DNA from: Apostichopus japonicus
Lineage: Eukaryota > Echinodermata > Holothuroidea > Aspidochirotida > Stichopodidae
DNA length: 64,000 nt
Direction: 5' to 3'
NCBI RefSeq assembly: GCF_037975245.1
Contig: NC_092568.1
Location: forward strand, 2,108,001-2,172,000
Each line of letters opens with the position of its first letter. Positions within the stretch are counted from its first letter, which is position 1. Below are positions 50,476 through 64,000 of the stretch, in pieces. A program made the position numbers and the translations under genes. The notes beneath the pieces were generated by a model, which saw only the letters and a list, made by a program, of their open reading frames with translations, was not told the origin of the DNA and did not search any database.

Positions 50476-53400
50476 ATGTCATCTCATCAGGAAGACACCA
50501 GATTGTTCCAAGGAAAAGACCATTCAGTTACATACCAAAGATACAGACCAAAGTATGAGGGATACAATATTGTTGAAAAATTTATGACATTCCTACAAGA
50601 GCAGGTAAAGATAGTTGTGAATATTATATTGATTGGTGTTGTCATAGGCCTATCTTAGTCTAAAAAGTAAAAGTAAACAAAAATTATGCCTATTATCAAT
50701 CGTAATTGAGGAGGATGAAACTGCTCAGAAGGTGCATGACACTTGACAGAAGGAGATTTGCAATGTACAGGAGAATCATGGTACTCTTATTATTACCTAT
50801 CTTTCTTGAACTAGACATTTTGGGACAGTTCTGATTCACTTAGTTAAATGCATGCAAGGCAGCTAATCAGATTTATTAACTAGTGTTAATCAAGGAGATC
50901 CCCCCCAACAGACCATTGGTCACAGCCAGGTGTTTCCCATACATTTATATTTTGATTTTATGGGATGTGTTGCCCAGCTCTGCAAGTGCCTAGTAGAACA
51001 TTACATACATGGAAGGCCTTGGCTATTCTTACGACTAGTCGTAACAATTATTTATAAACTATTAGTACAACATCAGCGAATTCATGCGCAGTAAAGTAAA
51101 TAAAGCAACTGCGCGTGTAGTAGGGGTAACCCTAAATCCTAACCCTAACAGGAAATTGTTGTTACTCATGGTCGTAAAAATAGTACTCTTGGTTGTAAAA
51201 AATAGCAACTGCGCATGCGTAATCGGAAATTATTCTTACGACTCGTAGTAAGAATAGCCACTTTGTACATGGAAACATCACTCACACATGTTATCTGGGA
51301 ACTTTGAGCAAATAATGCTTTAGATTCATTGTTATCTTATAGTGTCCTCCTCCATATCAACTTGCGTTGGATCTGGGCTGTGGATCAGGTCAATCAGCTC
51401 ATCTTCTTGCCTCTCACTTCAAAGAAGTCATCGGCATAGACTGTAGTGAAGAACAGATTAAGGCAGCTCAGGGATCATCCACTTTAACCAATGTGTCGTT
51501 CAGGTAAGAAAGCAGCTTATGTGAATGTTCCGTTATAATAGCAACTTAAGCTTCTCCAGTCTCCAAGGAAATGAAATTTAACTCTGAAATAATATTTTGG
51601 CTTATTGCGAATATATGTTAATGGGTAGGAGAGAAAGAAGACTTTTCCCCTTGGCAGTAATCAACTCATGCTGAAGGTGGAAGGACTACAGCTTAGAAGG
51701 TTATTGGACATTAACATGAAGTGTGAATTGGGGGACATATTGACAGTTTAATTGGGTTAATTGAAGAAAGGAGAAAACAGTTCCCCTGAAAATAATGGAA
51801 TCATCCGTAAGAGATTCATGGACTACCACGTGGGTATTTCAAATAAGTGTGAGTGGTTGGTGATATCATACAGCGCAGTCAATTTACTTTCGTTACTAGC
51901 CTACCTGTTACTGATGCAACTCTGTTACACATACATCCCACTGGGGATGATCCACGATTTGAGAGGAGTGATTAATTCATTCATGCACACAACTGAAAGT
52001 ACCCATTGTAGTTGTTCTTAGTACATGTTCACAGTAAACATAATCAACCAAAACTACGGGGGGAAATTGTTATCCGATTTTGCATCGCAAACTAGACATA
52101 TTGCTATACAAGTGCAAAGATGTAAAGAGACAGTTCAAAGCTTTCAAAACTGCTCCACAAAATTTGAACACTAAATTATTCCCTTACCGACTTTCATTTC
52201 ATTGGTATTCTTGGACAGCCTTCAAAGAAAATCCAGTGTAGTGATAATAAAGCAAAATTTCTTCAGTCCAAGGTATATATATGAAAATGAAGTGAAAGTC
52301 CTGGTTAATTGAGGGTGCCTTTCCAGCGCTGTCAATTAATGCACAATGTAACTTTGTTGTTATTATATTGTTACTGTACATAGTACATACTGCTCGTCAT
52401 TTCACTTTCTCGATCGTTTCATTAATCGAGCAGATGTGGAGATGAGAGTAGTCTTGGTTCTATTCAAGATGGCTCTGTTGATCTCATAACATGTGCACAG
52501 TCCATTCATTGGATGGACTTGGATGTCTTGTACAAAGAGATGGACAGAATATTGAAGCCAGGCGGCTGTTTGGCGGCCTATGGCTATCATTCAAACACCG
52601 TTCACGTCACAGACGACCACTTGGAATTGGAAACTCAACTACAGGATATTGTGCAAGAGGTGAGGAATTAATGAATGGTTAATAATAAATTTTGGTGTTG
52701 GCCTCAAATTTTGACATATTAAAGGTTATTAGATTACAGTAAGACTGCTCATAGAACTTTGAGCATGATTTACCCTTGTATTAACTTTTTAACATATTAG
52801 TGATGCTATTTCCTAGAGTCTGGTGTGCAATTGTATTAGTACAACGTGTGTTGAATAAGTGTTTCAGTTGATGTCTTTTCTGAGTTATATCGTCTGTTTT
52901 ATTTTGACCTCTTATACCTAGGTTATATGTCATTCCATTTTGAAAGTACTTAATCTACAATGTTTCATCCACAGATTAATGACTGGATTATGCCATACTG
53001 GTCAGAAAAGATTAATTTGATATACAGTGCCTATAAGGACTTACCGTTGCCCTTCACTGACAATAAAAGGTATAGGAGTGATGCTTTTATGTCCCCTGAA
53101 CAAAGTATAGAAGGGAATAAGCTTGGTGCTGTCAGTCTACAATTCCTTTGGTTTCCTTACTACATTTTATTTCTGTCGCCATGACAACAACATGAACGAA
53201 TAATTACATGTCATAGCCTCTATCAGCATTCGTATCTTAGTTTGAAGGTATCTGAAATAAGATAAATGTGTGGAATGTAAAATGTTTTATTGTTTTGTTA
53301 TTCCTGTCCAAAGGCAAAACTTGTTATGTGGATCCAAATAAGTGAGTACAAGTAAACTATTCATATTTGAAAAGGTCAAAGGTCGTTTGACCTCAGAAGA

Positions 53401-55537
53401 GGTCAAAGTCTGAAAATCTTTTAATTGGATAGATTCAAAAGTTTTCAAAGTTTGGATGAATTTTGTACGTGACATGTAGATCTATCCGCCTTAGAAAGTG
53501 CTGCAAAGTAATTTCCTTACAGTTCACCTAATTCAGCAAGAAGGTATGTCAGATATAACTTCTTTTTTTTTTTTAGCACTTTTAACTTAAAACATTTCAA
53601 TTTTTGTTGGGTGTTGATAGTTACTTAATAACAAGGTACATGTGATGACAGATCATGTCCTTAATCAGACCATGAAGCTTCAATTCTGCAATTCATCATC
53701 AGACGCTGAGAGATTAACCCCTGGCAAATGATCATTTGCCTCAATTTCACATATGTTGTTTTTTGTCATGCCTCATCTGTTCACTGATTAAAGTAGATTA
53801 TGTAAATATAACACCTGCTCTGTTTATATAAATGAGGTTATGCCTGTCATAGTATACCAGTGTGATGTTTAATTGATAAGGCACATGGCATAAAGTTTGT
53901 TAATTCCTAGTCAAAAATCATTGTAAGGGAGGAATATAGTCTTTCTTTTTTAGTAAAATAGTGAAAATACTAAGGCATTGTATGTACAGACACTGTTACT
54001 GATCTCTGCAACTTTTTATAGCAACTCGGAAATATTACACAGCGTTTTATAGAAAAGTGATGTTGAAATCATAACATTTTGAAACAAAAACAGCACTTAC
54101 TGTCTAAAAAGGGGAATTTTTATGACACCATTAAAGTTACAAATTATATAGAATTTTCTCAAGTTTTTGTCATGTAAAGAGTAAACTTTCCAATGCATTT
54201 TCCGTAAAGTACCCAGACAGCATAACCTTATTCGAGACATTAGAATTTTGTAGAATTAATCCTTTTTGAGGCATTTTGCTTCCTTTTGTTTATGATTGGC
54301 TTAGCACCATCTATAAAAAAAGAGCAAGCAATACAAATAAAAAAGAACAAGCAATACAAAAATAGGAGAAGAAAAGAAAATTTGACTGAAGCAGCCACGT
54401 TGTATGGCAACAGAGTTCAAATAGATTCTCACCCGGTAAATATATTCACCACTGCATTCGATCTTTGACGGACCACATTACTTGAATAGTGATGATGTGC
54501 AGGTGTAAGTTAAGTATATCAACAAGATATATATTAGCATAATGATCAAATCCAACTTGAGAAACAAATCAATTATTAGTTGAGAAGATGAATTTAAATT
54601 TTTTTTTTTTTTTTAGGTCGAGTCCATGTCATGGTCTTTGTGCGAAATATTTGTGTTTCTCGTGTCACTTTGATTATTTTTTGGATAACAGGTACGTCGA
54701 TGAGGTAAAGTACCAGGAAATGAATGCTGAAGGAGTCTTTGGACTGATTGAGTCTTTCTCTGCTTACCAGATAGCAATTAAGAAACACACAGATGGGACT
54801 AAACGGTTCAGGGATTACAGAAAGAAGTGAGTGAATGTACTGAAATAAGGGGTGTCATTATGAGAACCGTTCGCAAATCTCCTCAGAATGGTCAATTAAC
54901 TAATTATATGTACACGATTTGCTTGATATTTGAGTCACTTTGTGAGATAGAATTTATATATATGTCATACTGAGATGTTTTCATTTCGTGATAGGTTTGT
55001 CCAAAAGGGCATGGACACAAGCAATATCTATTTTGCATATAAATGCAAGAGAGCCTACTAGGTGGGGTTAGTTTGGCTTTTCTGGGAGGGTTTGTGGGTG
55101 GGGAGGGGGATAGAAGTAAGTCTTAATTTTTTGTTGAATTAAAGTAGTACCTTTTGTTTGAAAATATTTGAAAAGTGTAAGATTCTGTCTAAATAAACCA
55201 ATCAACTGTTAGCGGGTTTTTCAAGTGATTTTAAATTTTAGATGAAGATCTTTTTTTTTTAACCACACATACTTCTAGGTTCCTATCATTTAATGATTTA
55301 TAGAAGGGGGTGAGCTCATTATGCTTGTCTTAGTCTTCATTGCATTCTTCATTACAGTGATTCAAATTTTTAATTTTTAATACATTATTTATACATTTTA
55401 TCACTGAACACCTTTTCTGTCTCCTTTCCAGATTTGTGGACTGCATCAGGAAATATTGTGATCAGCCAGAGGAATATAAGCTGAAGTACTCATCCAATCA
55501 TTTCTTAGTTCTATCGAGGAAACCTGCAAACAAATGA
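50476..55537 (+). CDS. Class I SAM-dependent methyltransferase (Methyltransf_11 type), six coding exons
   Basis: Coding exons 50476-50604, 51343-51503, 52434-52659, 52975-53069, 54692-54826 and 55432-55537 join in frame to 283 residues plus TGA. Motif I is LDLGCGSGQS (residues 52-61), the SAM-ribose-binding acidic residue is in VIGIDCSEEQI (D76), and the post-II/III region is DLITCAQSIHWMDL and LKPGG (137-141). The N-terminus, HSVTYQRYRPKY, is the type seen in the widely conserved but poorly characterised proteins annotated as 'putative methyltransferase DDB_G0268948' or trans-aconitate-methyltransferase-like. The substrate cannot be told from sequence. The exon 3 acceptor could be 3 bases upstream (NAG alternative), adding one residue. 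No membrane segment or signal peptide is seen, so it is probably cytosolic. It lies head-to-head with NEMF. Confidence 0.88.
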
Positions 55538-57980
55538 TTTAAATAGTATCACTCAACCTATTCATTAATTTACCCAGTTAAAAGGCATTCCATGTTCTCG
55601 AACAACATAGCATTTATCTGGTTCACAACTATCGAATAATGTCTTTTAATGTGTGTGAGAGAGAGAGCTGGTCATTTGTTGCATTAGATGTAAGTACTGT
55701 ACCATGAATCATCTACTGCTAAAAACTCTATCATAAATGCTGCATCAAGCTATCATTATTTGCATATAAAAATATTCTGGGCTGATTATATTTTCGTCTT
55801 TGCCGTATCAGGCCAATGAGGACCCAACGACACCGTTATTGGAAGAGGAGAAATTCCACATATCATTTGTACAATTAAAACAATTTAGAACTCATGGATG
55901 TGAGACGTCACTAAAATAGAAGGTTCTGAAAGTGGTTGAAACGGCTGATAGAATGTGTTCAGACACTGCATAGTTCATTTGTACGCAAAACCCCAGCAGT
56001 GCTGCTGAGCTCTGAAGCAATAGATCACCAATCAAAGGATTATAATATTGATTACATTGAGACTTTAAACAAAGCATTATTTAAAAGAGCTCAAGCACTG
56101 TCGGTCTATTTTATATTCTCTTTTATATTTACTTGAGGGAACCGCTGTTGGAATTCTTGTCTTAATTACGTTTGGTATTTTCAACCTCAATGTAACTTGC
56201 TTTTGATGATATGTACATATGTATGATCTTTGTATTTGCATATAAGCATCAGGGCACAAACAGATATATTTGTTTACTGGTGTAGTGGACTACAGGTGTA
56301 ATTGCATTTTTTTTCTGAGATACTAAAGAAATACTTTGTAATATATAATGACCGCATTAATTACTTGGATGAGTCCAGCCAGTTCTATCAATTTTCCTAT
56401 GCTAATACCACTGTAAATTCTCTTCCCAAATCATTCGTATGGACAGTATGAACAATTTCTAACCTTTATCTGATAGAAACTTGTTATTCAATCAAGTGGT
56501 TTAAAGGGGAACATGGAATATTGCAGTATAGAAAAAAAATTGTCCCAACTGGGTGGATGAATCAGATGGGAAGTTGCATATGCCTAATTAGCTATAGAAA
56601 TTAAACATTACATAATTTTTGAAATAATTAAGATCGCTATAATAAGTTTTATATTTCTTAAAACATTTTTAAGAAAGCTGCAGGGTAATCATTTCTGGGA
56701 CTAACAAAAATATTCATTTAATGAAAAGGATTACTGACAGTGTGTTTTATTTTCATACTTACATTGTAATATTTAATGCAAAATAAAAATATATGAAATG
56801 TTTATTTAAACATATTTCCAATAGCTGCTGTGGTTTTTCGTTTTGTGGCAATCTATACAGTGTCGCCAAGTCCCCTTCTCATGTTAAAATTTCAGAAGTC
56901 TTTGAGGAAAACAAAGCAAAAGCTAGTCCTAAGCATTATACTAAATTGTTAGAATTAGGAAACTTACTAGCGAAATTGAAGACTCGTGTAAACCTTGTCT
57001 GGGCTAGAGGAATTCAGGGGTGGTGCAGCTGGGTGTGTGTGTGTGGGGGGGGGGGGAGATGTGATGAGGGAGGCAAACTTTCCCCTCCTTTTGTGGAAAC
57101 CTCAAAAAGTCCTTTTTTTGTCAATTAGAAGTGCTCCTTGTCAATTAGAAGAAAAGAAATTGAAAAATTGCCCAGCTATGGAACATGAAATTAACGGTAA
57201 TGAAAAAGGGGTCTTTTTTTTATAAGTCAGACCAACTTTACAATACGGAATTTGAGACATAGATGAAAGCACAGAATACCCATTTTGTTGGTGTAACTTT
57301 ATGGTTTGCCACCTCAAATCAGAGTACTATGTCCCACTAGCTCTCGAAGCTTGTACCCTCTACCCCATCCCCAGATGGAACCCTCAATTTCCTTCCTTCT
57401 CTAGAGAAATTCTTCCTTCTATGAAAAAGGGAAAGTAATTACTCCACAATAGGGAAAGAAGACACTAGACTTTATTGCCCTAGAAAATATTCATGGCCAG
57501 GAAAATGACACCCAGAAAGTACTGCAGATTTGCGCGGTGGCAATTGGTCCTTTACAATGGCGACACTTTATCTGCTCCTCTTCAAGCCAAAGTTTAATCT
57601 CTTCTTTGTAACTCGTGATATGCCAGGCTGCATATTCAAAATTTTGCTAATGAAGAACTTTGACACACTGAAAAGGAAAACCACCTTTGTCCCAGAGAGG
57701 TTCTAGGGTCCACAGCCTCTCGAAACAATAATTATTCGCATAGTTGTATTTCTCTTCTGTGGGGAGGATACACCCAGACTCCCTTACATGGGGCGTCAGC
57801 TGCAACGACCCCAGAGCCGCATTTATCCGTTTATTAATCATGGATCCGCCCTGATGATCACTGACGTGCCCAAGGTGGTCGGGACCATGCCCCCCACACC
57901 CCCATCGTCGGTCGGGGGAAATGGTTCACTCGTGGCATTTAAAAAGCAAATATTCAGCCAGGGAAGAATTAGACCACAAC
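55538..57980. other. 3' flank of the methyltransferase gene, no gene recognised
   Basis: Short open frames here (for example 56793-57128) show no family motifs and cross a poly-G run at 57043-57055. Confidence 0.4.
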
Positions 57981-58586
57981 CAGGCGCGGCGGAACGGGAA
58001 AATTATTGGGGGGGGGGGGCTAATGTGTGGAGACTATCTAAGCGGAGCGCCACCATCGGTTTTTGGGTTTTTCAAACCCCCAGATGGCCGGAAACGGCAC
58101 TTCCCGAGTGTTTTATGCTGCGAATACCTAGCCCTAAAATATGGGTCTCAAGCCTGCAATTTCTTAGATTTGTATATTCGATGGTGTTTTAAGAGAGTAG
58201 CTATTACTCGTAGTGTACTCGCAAAGACGTTTTTGAGTGTAGTAAATTACTACTTGCAATTAAATGCAATAATTAAATAAATGTCATAAGAAAAAACGGA
58301 AAGCATTTCTTAATGTCAACAAATGGGTGTGAAACCATTTGCAGTTGCCAACAAATTTCTATGAACCAAGCACTGTCACGAATGCATGTACCCCCAGCAT
58401 TTACTAAAATTATTACACCTATATATAGTGTACACGTGTGCATCGGACAGATCGACAAGTATGCATTGAAAAATGGCAGATGCACGTTTCGGAGCCTTGG
58501 TAGATATTGGGGGGGGGGGGGGCTTATCATGCATTTGCCCCCTCAACTTTTTCATTTCAACATTTTCCCCCGTTCCGCCGCCACTG
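57981..58586. mobile_element. hAT-type element, 606 bp, empty-site sibling of 32795-33878
   Basis: Termini CAGGCGCGGCGGAAC and GTTCCGCCGCCACTG; flanks accacaac and tccacaac (one mismatch). It is colinear with the outer element at 32.8 kb but lacks the nested insertion. Confidence 0.82.
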
Positions 58587-58594
58587 TCCACAAC

Positions 58595-61487
58595 TACGCG
58601 TCAGAATTTTCCTATTAGACGTTTATATTGGTAGTCGCATTGAAATGTTTCCAGGACAACACCCATCCTTTACAAAATCCTTGATTCGCTCGCCTCTGGT
58701 CCTTCTATTCCATAACGGTTCAGGCCGCTTCCTAAATCAGTCGCAAGGAATTTTGAATTCGAAATCTGCGCACGCCATTGTTGCTTAAAATGAAAGGCTT
58801 AGCGCTTAGCAAGTGTTGGTGCGTTAGTTTATATTTTCAAGAAGCAAGATGATTGATAATACGAAAAGGGCCAAATTACTTACTGCAGTGTTTCCTTCTC
58901 TCCCCCCCCTTCCCCTTATATTAGAATATACAGTGCGGCATCAGAATTTTCAGAGTGGGGTGAGGGTGGGAAGCAAAGTGAGGGCAAACAATGAGTTAAC
59001 TCATCCCAATTGGGATGGAGGAGGTTATGGAAGTGCAAACACGCACCTGTAGATAAAGTGCACATCGCATGCAAATTTAGGGGCACATGTCATTTCCCCT
59101 CCTATCGAATGCGCCATCGGTGAACCAACTTTTTACTTCTTAAGATTATAATTTTTGCATGAAATTCAGATGTGTGACAAAACTTTAATGTCATATAATC
59201 AGGGGGCGTACACTGACCATTTACAAGAGGGATGCTGATCGATATCGAGACTGACCAGCTCTTTTGCGATAGAATGCAATGACTAAGCTGAGTAAAGATT
59301 CGTAAAAATAAAGCAACAAACGGTAACTTTCTTTAAAATTATAGCAGACTGTATGTACTGTTATTAATAAGTCAGTGCTGAGGGTCCTCTAGAAACTGTA
59401 TAATTTTAGATAGTTCTTGTTTGTCTCCTTGGCGGATTTTGGAGCCCAAATATATATCAGAAAGCCGAGCAATCATCTTACATTTCTCTAGAATGTATCC
59501 CAGGGCCCCTAGATGGATCCAGGGGCGAAACCCCGGAGGTCAAGCGTTTCCAGATATTTCTTACTCTCTCGTAGAGAGTTTGAAGCGCCATTAGAAACGT
59601 GATAGAGATCAGTTCAACTATAGAAGGTATTCTATGCTCTGGCGGGGGGTCCGCAGTCCTTTCAGATAGTTCTCTTGCAGCTATTTTAAATTAAGCGCTG
59701 GTCCATCTAAGGAGCTTCGAAGTTGGAGCAATTTGTTAGCCTGTAACCTTTACCCAAATCTGGGAAATGTAGACGTAATGGAGAATGTTTCAGTTTTATT
59801 TAACCTCTCGATGTGAGTTGGGAGGGGGGGGGGGGTACTTTGGGGAACAAGCATCTTCATGGGGGAAGCCCCCCCCCCTCATCATGAGCGCAAATATGGA
59901 TATACTGGTTTGACTGTGTATGCGTTCAGTGTAATTCTTGAGGTACACTGACGCTGCTGTTAATAGGTTGACCAACTTTAAATGATGCATTGAATGTTAT
60001 ATATTCGCTATCCCTTTAAGAGTACACCGGAAAAATAGGAAAAAAGGTGATAATTTTCCTTTCTCCTCATATGTGTATGTGTCGTTTTGGAATAACATGC
60101 CATTATTGCCTTCTCAAATATCTTTAAGAGAATGTACCAAGTATTTTATGATTTCTTAAAAAACATAAGTCATGTTTCTCACTTCTCTGAAATGTTTACT
60201 TCCACGACGTGGGTATGTATCTCCTTTGAAATACGATCATACTGTATAATTGATATAAGTGATTCATTTGAAGCAAGACGAATTGTTGTATAAAATTTTA
60301 GATGCTAATGAATAAACAAAATTGTACATTAAATTCAAAGTTTGAATAAAAGATGGCAAAAAAAAATTGAAGTCTCTTACTATTCTAATGAATTAAAAGT
60401 GATGAATTATTAGTTTCCGTCTGACCGCGCTAATGTATGATTTCGAAATAACTTTACCACGATAAACTGCCGACACACTCGCATGTGCATATGAAACGTA
60501 AAAAAAATATATATATATAAAAAAAAGCGAACAATAACAGAGTGGAATTAGTCATGGAAATTAATTACGGCGCTGTGTGTTCAAGCAAAAATATATGTCT
60601 CCGATCATGTAATGAATAGACTTGCATAATCCTCCTACCGGAAACAATGATGTCTTCCAAAATGAAAAGCCGTCTGAGAAGAGATTCATCACAAACTTAT
60701 CTATCAACCCCGTGAAGGATTAGTTAAATTAGTATATAGTTGAACAAAAGAAGAAATAGTATAGATATTAATTTTCTCCAACTAAGGCAATTTTCTAGTG
60801 TCGATGTTATTTGCAGGTGATATTCGTTGGTTCATACATTTTTCTGAAGTAACCTACATCACACACAATACTATAGAATAATACAGGTATTGCAGATTCA
60901 TTAAATCCATATATATACATCTGTAAAGTTAAATTTAAGCAACGTCTTTCTGGCGACATCATTCATACTAACCTCATATAAATATGGCCACAAGAAAGAA
61001 AGAAAGAAAAAGGCAAGCTAAATTAACTTTTCGAAATTGTGTTATAGGTTTCAGATGGAAGTGACCTCTTGTAATTTCAACAGGTTGTACTTGCGATGGT
61101 CATCTGTATTAAATATAATATACCTGCACCTCTACTACTTTTTAAGACGCGTCCTTTCAAACAATGCGTGTAACGTATCAATAACAATATCCAATATCCT
61201 ACACAATTTATATCTAAACGATCTTCAGTTTTTTCCTCAAACAGCGAATTATATCAGGTAGGACTTTTGATTAACCTCTCAGCCTGCCAGGCAGTGATAG
61301 TGGGAAACATACATGGATACAAGTATGGTCCCTTTGTAGATGAAATTGAGGGAAGGGGGGGGGGGCTGGAGGGGGATCATGGAGGAGAAATGATTTCCGA
61401 CAACTGCAGTGCAAGAATGGATCCGCATTGCAAAGGAAGATGAACACCTTACATCAATGAAAAGAATTTCGCCCTAAGGGGTTGTGA
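58595..61487. other. Non-genic stretch
   Basis: No exons recognised. Contains G-runs (59822-59834) next to C-runs (59870-59879) that could pair, a gatccaggggcgaaaccccgg fragment near 59515, an (AT)n tract near 60508 and an AAAG run near 60993. Confidence 0.4.
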
Positions 61488-61572
61488 GTAGGGTTGTCAG
61501 TAGGGTTGTAATTGGGTCTTGAGTATGGTTGTGAGTAGGGTTGCGAGGAGGGTTGTGAGGAGGGTTTCTGGA
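61488..61572. repeat. Short GGGTTGTGAGTA tandem array
   Basis: Around seven 11-12-bp units (gggttgtgagta, gggttgcgagga and variants). Telomere-like in G-richness but not a telomeric repeat. Confidence 0.8.
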
Positions 61573-63049
61573 TCGGTCATTATAGAGAATAGTAGAAAGG
61601 ATCCATGCAAATTATGACGCAATCCCCGAAATGGATAAACTTCCCTCAGCGTTTCACTTTGCGTTATAGTGCGAAACAATGGCCGGGTGCTGTGTGTTGT
61701 ATGTTTTTCCACACCCTGCAGTGTGTAGTGGCCTATATATTGATCAACATCTGATGGGAAACTATCAGAGCAATAATCTGCAGTGACTGGTCGCTAATTA
61801 GTGCTTAATTTACAATTTTATTCGATTCTGATGTAAAGGTGTCTCTCAAATGCATACGGTACTAACGACGTAATGTTAGTATAATAAAGTGGCTGTTTTC
61901 AGTTAACTGGTCTCCAATTTCCGGTGAGATTTCCAAACATAATATACCAAATATGTCTCACACTAACATTGGCTTTGGTGAAGAGAAAAGGATATCGTCC
62001 TAAATATTTTCACCAATTAAGTGAATGTTTACTGGCGCGTAAGTTACCAATTTTGTCGTTCGTTCAAAGACGCTTTTATGGGAAATATATACAATATTTG
62101 GTTTACGAAATGATCTTTGTTACTTGAGATTGACAAGGTGATTGAATGATTCAACTTAATGTGTTCACGCTGATAAAAGTGCACTTAATGAATGGAATTT
62201 GATAACGAATGGTCTATAAAACAAGAGACCACAAATCAACGATAAACTTGCCGTTTAATCATATATAGTCCAATCGACCCTTTGACCAAATATTTGCCCT
62301 AAATGAATGTAAAGTTAACGAACTGCTAATATCTATATCGAAATTATCCTCATGAAAGATAGTTAACAGAGAGTGTTTGATTAAAAGCTTCAGTTCTTGA
62401 TTCAGACCAGAGATGTTACAGAACTATGATGAAGAATACCTTCAAGGAAAAAATTCAGACACGTATTTGCCAAGACCTTAATAATGCATTTATTGGAAAT
62501 TTACAAACTGCGAATAGAGCCTGATGTGCAGGATTCATTTAAAAAAAAAACTTAATTGTATGCTAATGATAAGCGGAACACTGATGTTTATACTAAGAAT
62601 GAAGAAGAAGAAAAACAACTTGTCTATAGTCTGTTTGAAGGGAAGTTTGAATCTTTGTGCATTCTCCCTTAGTTGAGTTTGAAACGCAATTACTGTCAAC
62701 TGTTATAGGCTATAAACAAACTAACTGATAATTAATTGATGAAGTGTCAAAACAGGTATAGCACACAATGCATGTAGAAAAAAAAGGTTAAAAAACACAT
62801 TTAACGTAGTTTTGGCCACATATTATAAAGTAGGAATATTGTGTCGTGAACAGAAGAATCACAATAGTCGTTAAAGCAAACAATATAGTTCGGCTTGCTG
62901 TGACCGAATTTATACTTTTTTTTTCCATTTTGAAAGCATAATTATATCTATGACAAGCCAAATGCTCAATAGCCTGAGTGAGATATTCCAGGTTTATAGG
63001 TCGAAGAATAAGGATTATCAACCAAAAAATCCATACTTTTCAACGTTAC
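61573..63049. other. Non-genic stretch
   Basis: AT-rich, no recognisable exon or repeat family. Confidence 0.4.
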
Positions 63050-63700
63050 GATAAAGGAAAAAAAACCAGGAATATCGCCAATAAACTTTGATTATCAATA
63101 GAAAATATTGGATTATGAATAAAAGATCTTGGATTATGAATAGAAGATCTTGGATTATCGGTCGATATATTTGAATTTTCGACAAAAACCTGGAATATCA
63201 ATAGATTTTCGAGGTATATCTATACCGAGGCACCCGGATTATTGGCGAAAAACCTGCCTTAACGGTGGGTATTCCAAGATATTCTCGAGAAAATCCAGGT
63301 TCATCGGCGATAATCGTAGATTATTGGTCGGATATCCATGTTTATCAGTCGAAAATCCAGATTTACCGAACGATAATCCATGTTAATTGATCGAAAATCC
63401 AGGTTTATCATCGATAGAAGATCCAGGTTTATCAGACGAAAATCAACGGTTTGAACCGATAATCCAGGTTTTCCAAGTGATAATCTAGGTTTATCTGTGA
63501 AAAACCTGGATTTTCCGTCGATAATCGTGGTTTTTCAAACGATAATCCAAGTTTTTCATCGATAATCCAACTTAAACGGTGATAGTCCAGGTTTTCGAGT
63601 GAGGTTCCAGGTTTATCGTTCAAAAACCTGGACTTTACGTTGATAAACCTGGATTATTGGTCAATATTCCAGGTTTATCGGTCCACATTAAGTTCCTTCG
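63050..63700. repeat. Degenerate ~20-21-bp satellite (GATAATCCAGGTTTATC-type)
   Basis: About 30 diverged units. Many read gataatccaggttt and others the near-complement aaaaacctggatt, so both orientations of the core occur. It ends in ordinary sequence near 63700. Confidence 0.85.
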
Positions 63701-64000
63701 AAAACCCTGGAATCTCTATCTATTGGGCAATCAGATTGCATATGTATCTGACCCTTTGTGGGTCAATTTAAATGCGTAATCGATGACGTATAATGTCCAA
63801 GAAACGGCTACGTAATCCCATCTTAAACTCTCTTCAAAAACACTTAAGAGGACAGTGGATATATAGTCCAGAAGTGGAGTCTATATTACCATGAAAGAAC
63901 TATGCTGGTATTTCAAACAGTACACACAATAGCATTACGATTCTCTGACTGATATCGTGTGCTCTACCTAACCAGCGTTATAGATTCTGTAATGATAATT

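Noticed and set aside
56793-57128. 111-codon frame with EENKAKASPKHYTKLLELGN
   Set aside because: Unrecognised, runs into a poly-G tract, and has no splice or promoter context to support it.

Overview
This window is genomic DNA from an animal. The genes are intron-rich with GT-AG introns, much of the sequence is AT-rich and non-coding, and it holds many short DNA transposons with 8-bp target duplications and many minisatellites. The gene content and the frequent 'taggcctac' motif fit an invertebrate deuterostome. An echinoderm is my best guess, but that is inference.

Layout. (1) 1-3650: no gene seen; a hAT-type MITE (956-1255) and a TACGTA-rich satellite (1486-2145). (2) 3651-6311, plus strand: a two-exon gene for a secreted TGF-beta superfamily ligand with prodomain, furin site and cystine-knot domain. 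(3) 6312-10800: no gene seen; a hAT MITE (7688-8086) and a tRNA-derived SINE head. (4) 11194-49589, minus strand: a complete 35-exon NEMF (Rqc2/NFACT family) gene of 1157 codons, the dominant feature. (5) 49590-50475: a compact head-to-head spacer with a CRE and an E-box, plus a U2-snRNA-like sequence. (6) 50476-55537, plus strand: a six-exon class I SAM-dependent methyltransferase of 283 residues. (7) 55538-64000: no convincing gene; another hAT element and a degenerate ~20-bp satellite at the right end.

The most unusual signal is in NEMF. Tandem arrays sit directly on its 5' splice sites. A 106-bp unit (13 copies) and a 75-bp unit (4 copies) each contain the 3' end of a real exon, its splice donor, intron sequence and a plausible acceptor, so every copy looks like a decoy exon. 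In the 106-bp array the copies carry an in-frame stop that the real exon lacks. A 41-bp array (about 15 units) repeats the GTAAGTAT donor of exon 11. The 45-nt exon 31 has a duplicated 12-bp intronic arm that is perfectly complementary to an arm on its other side. Together these suggest a gene whose splice donors are repeatedly caught in tandem duplications, with possible effects on splicing.

NEMF acts on 60S ribosomes with stalled nascent chains (ribosome-associated quality control). The methyltransferase shares its promoter region by position only; no functional link is shown. The TGF-beta ligand is an independent gene.
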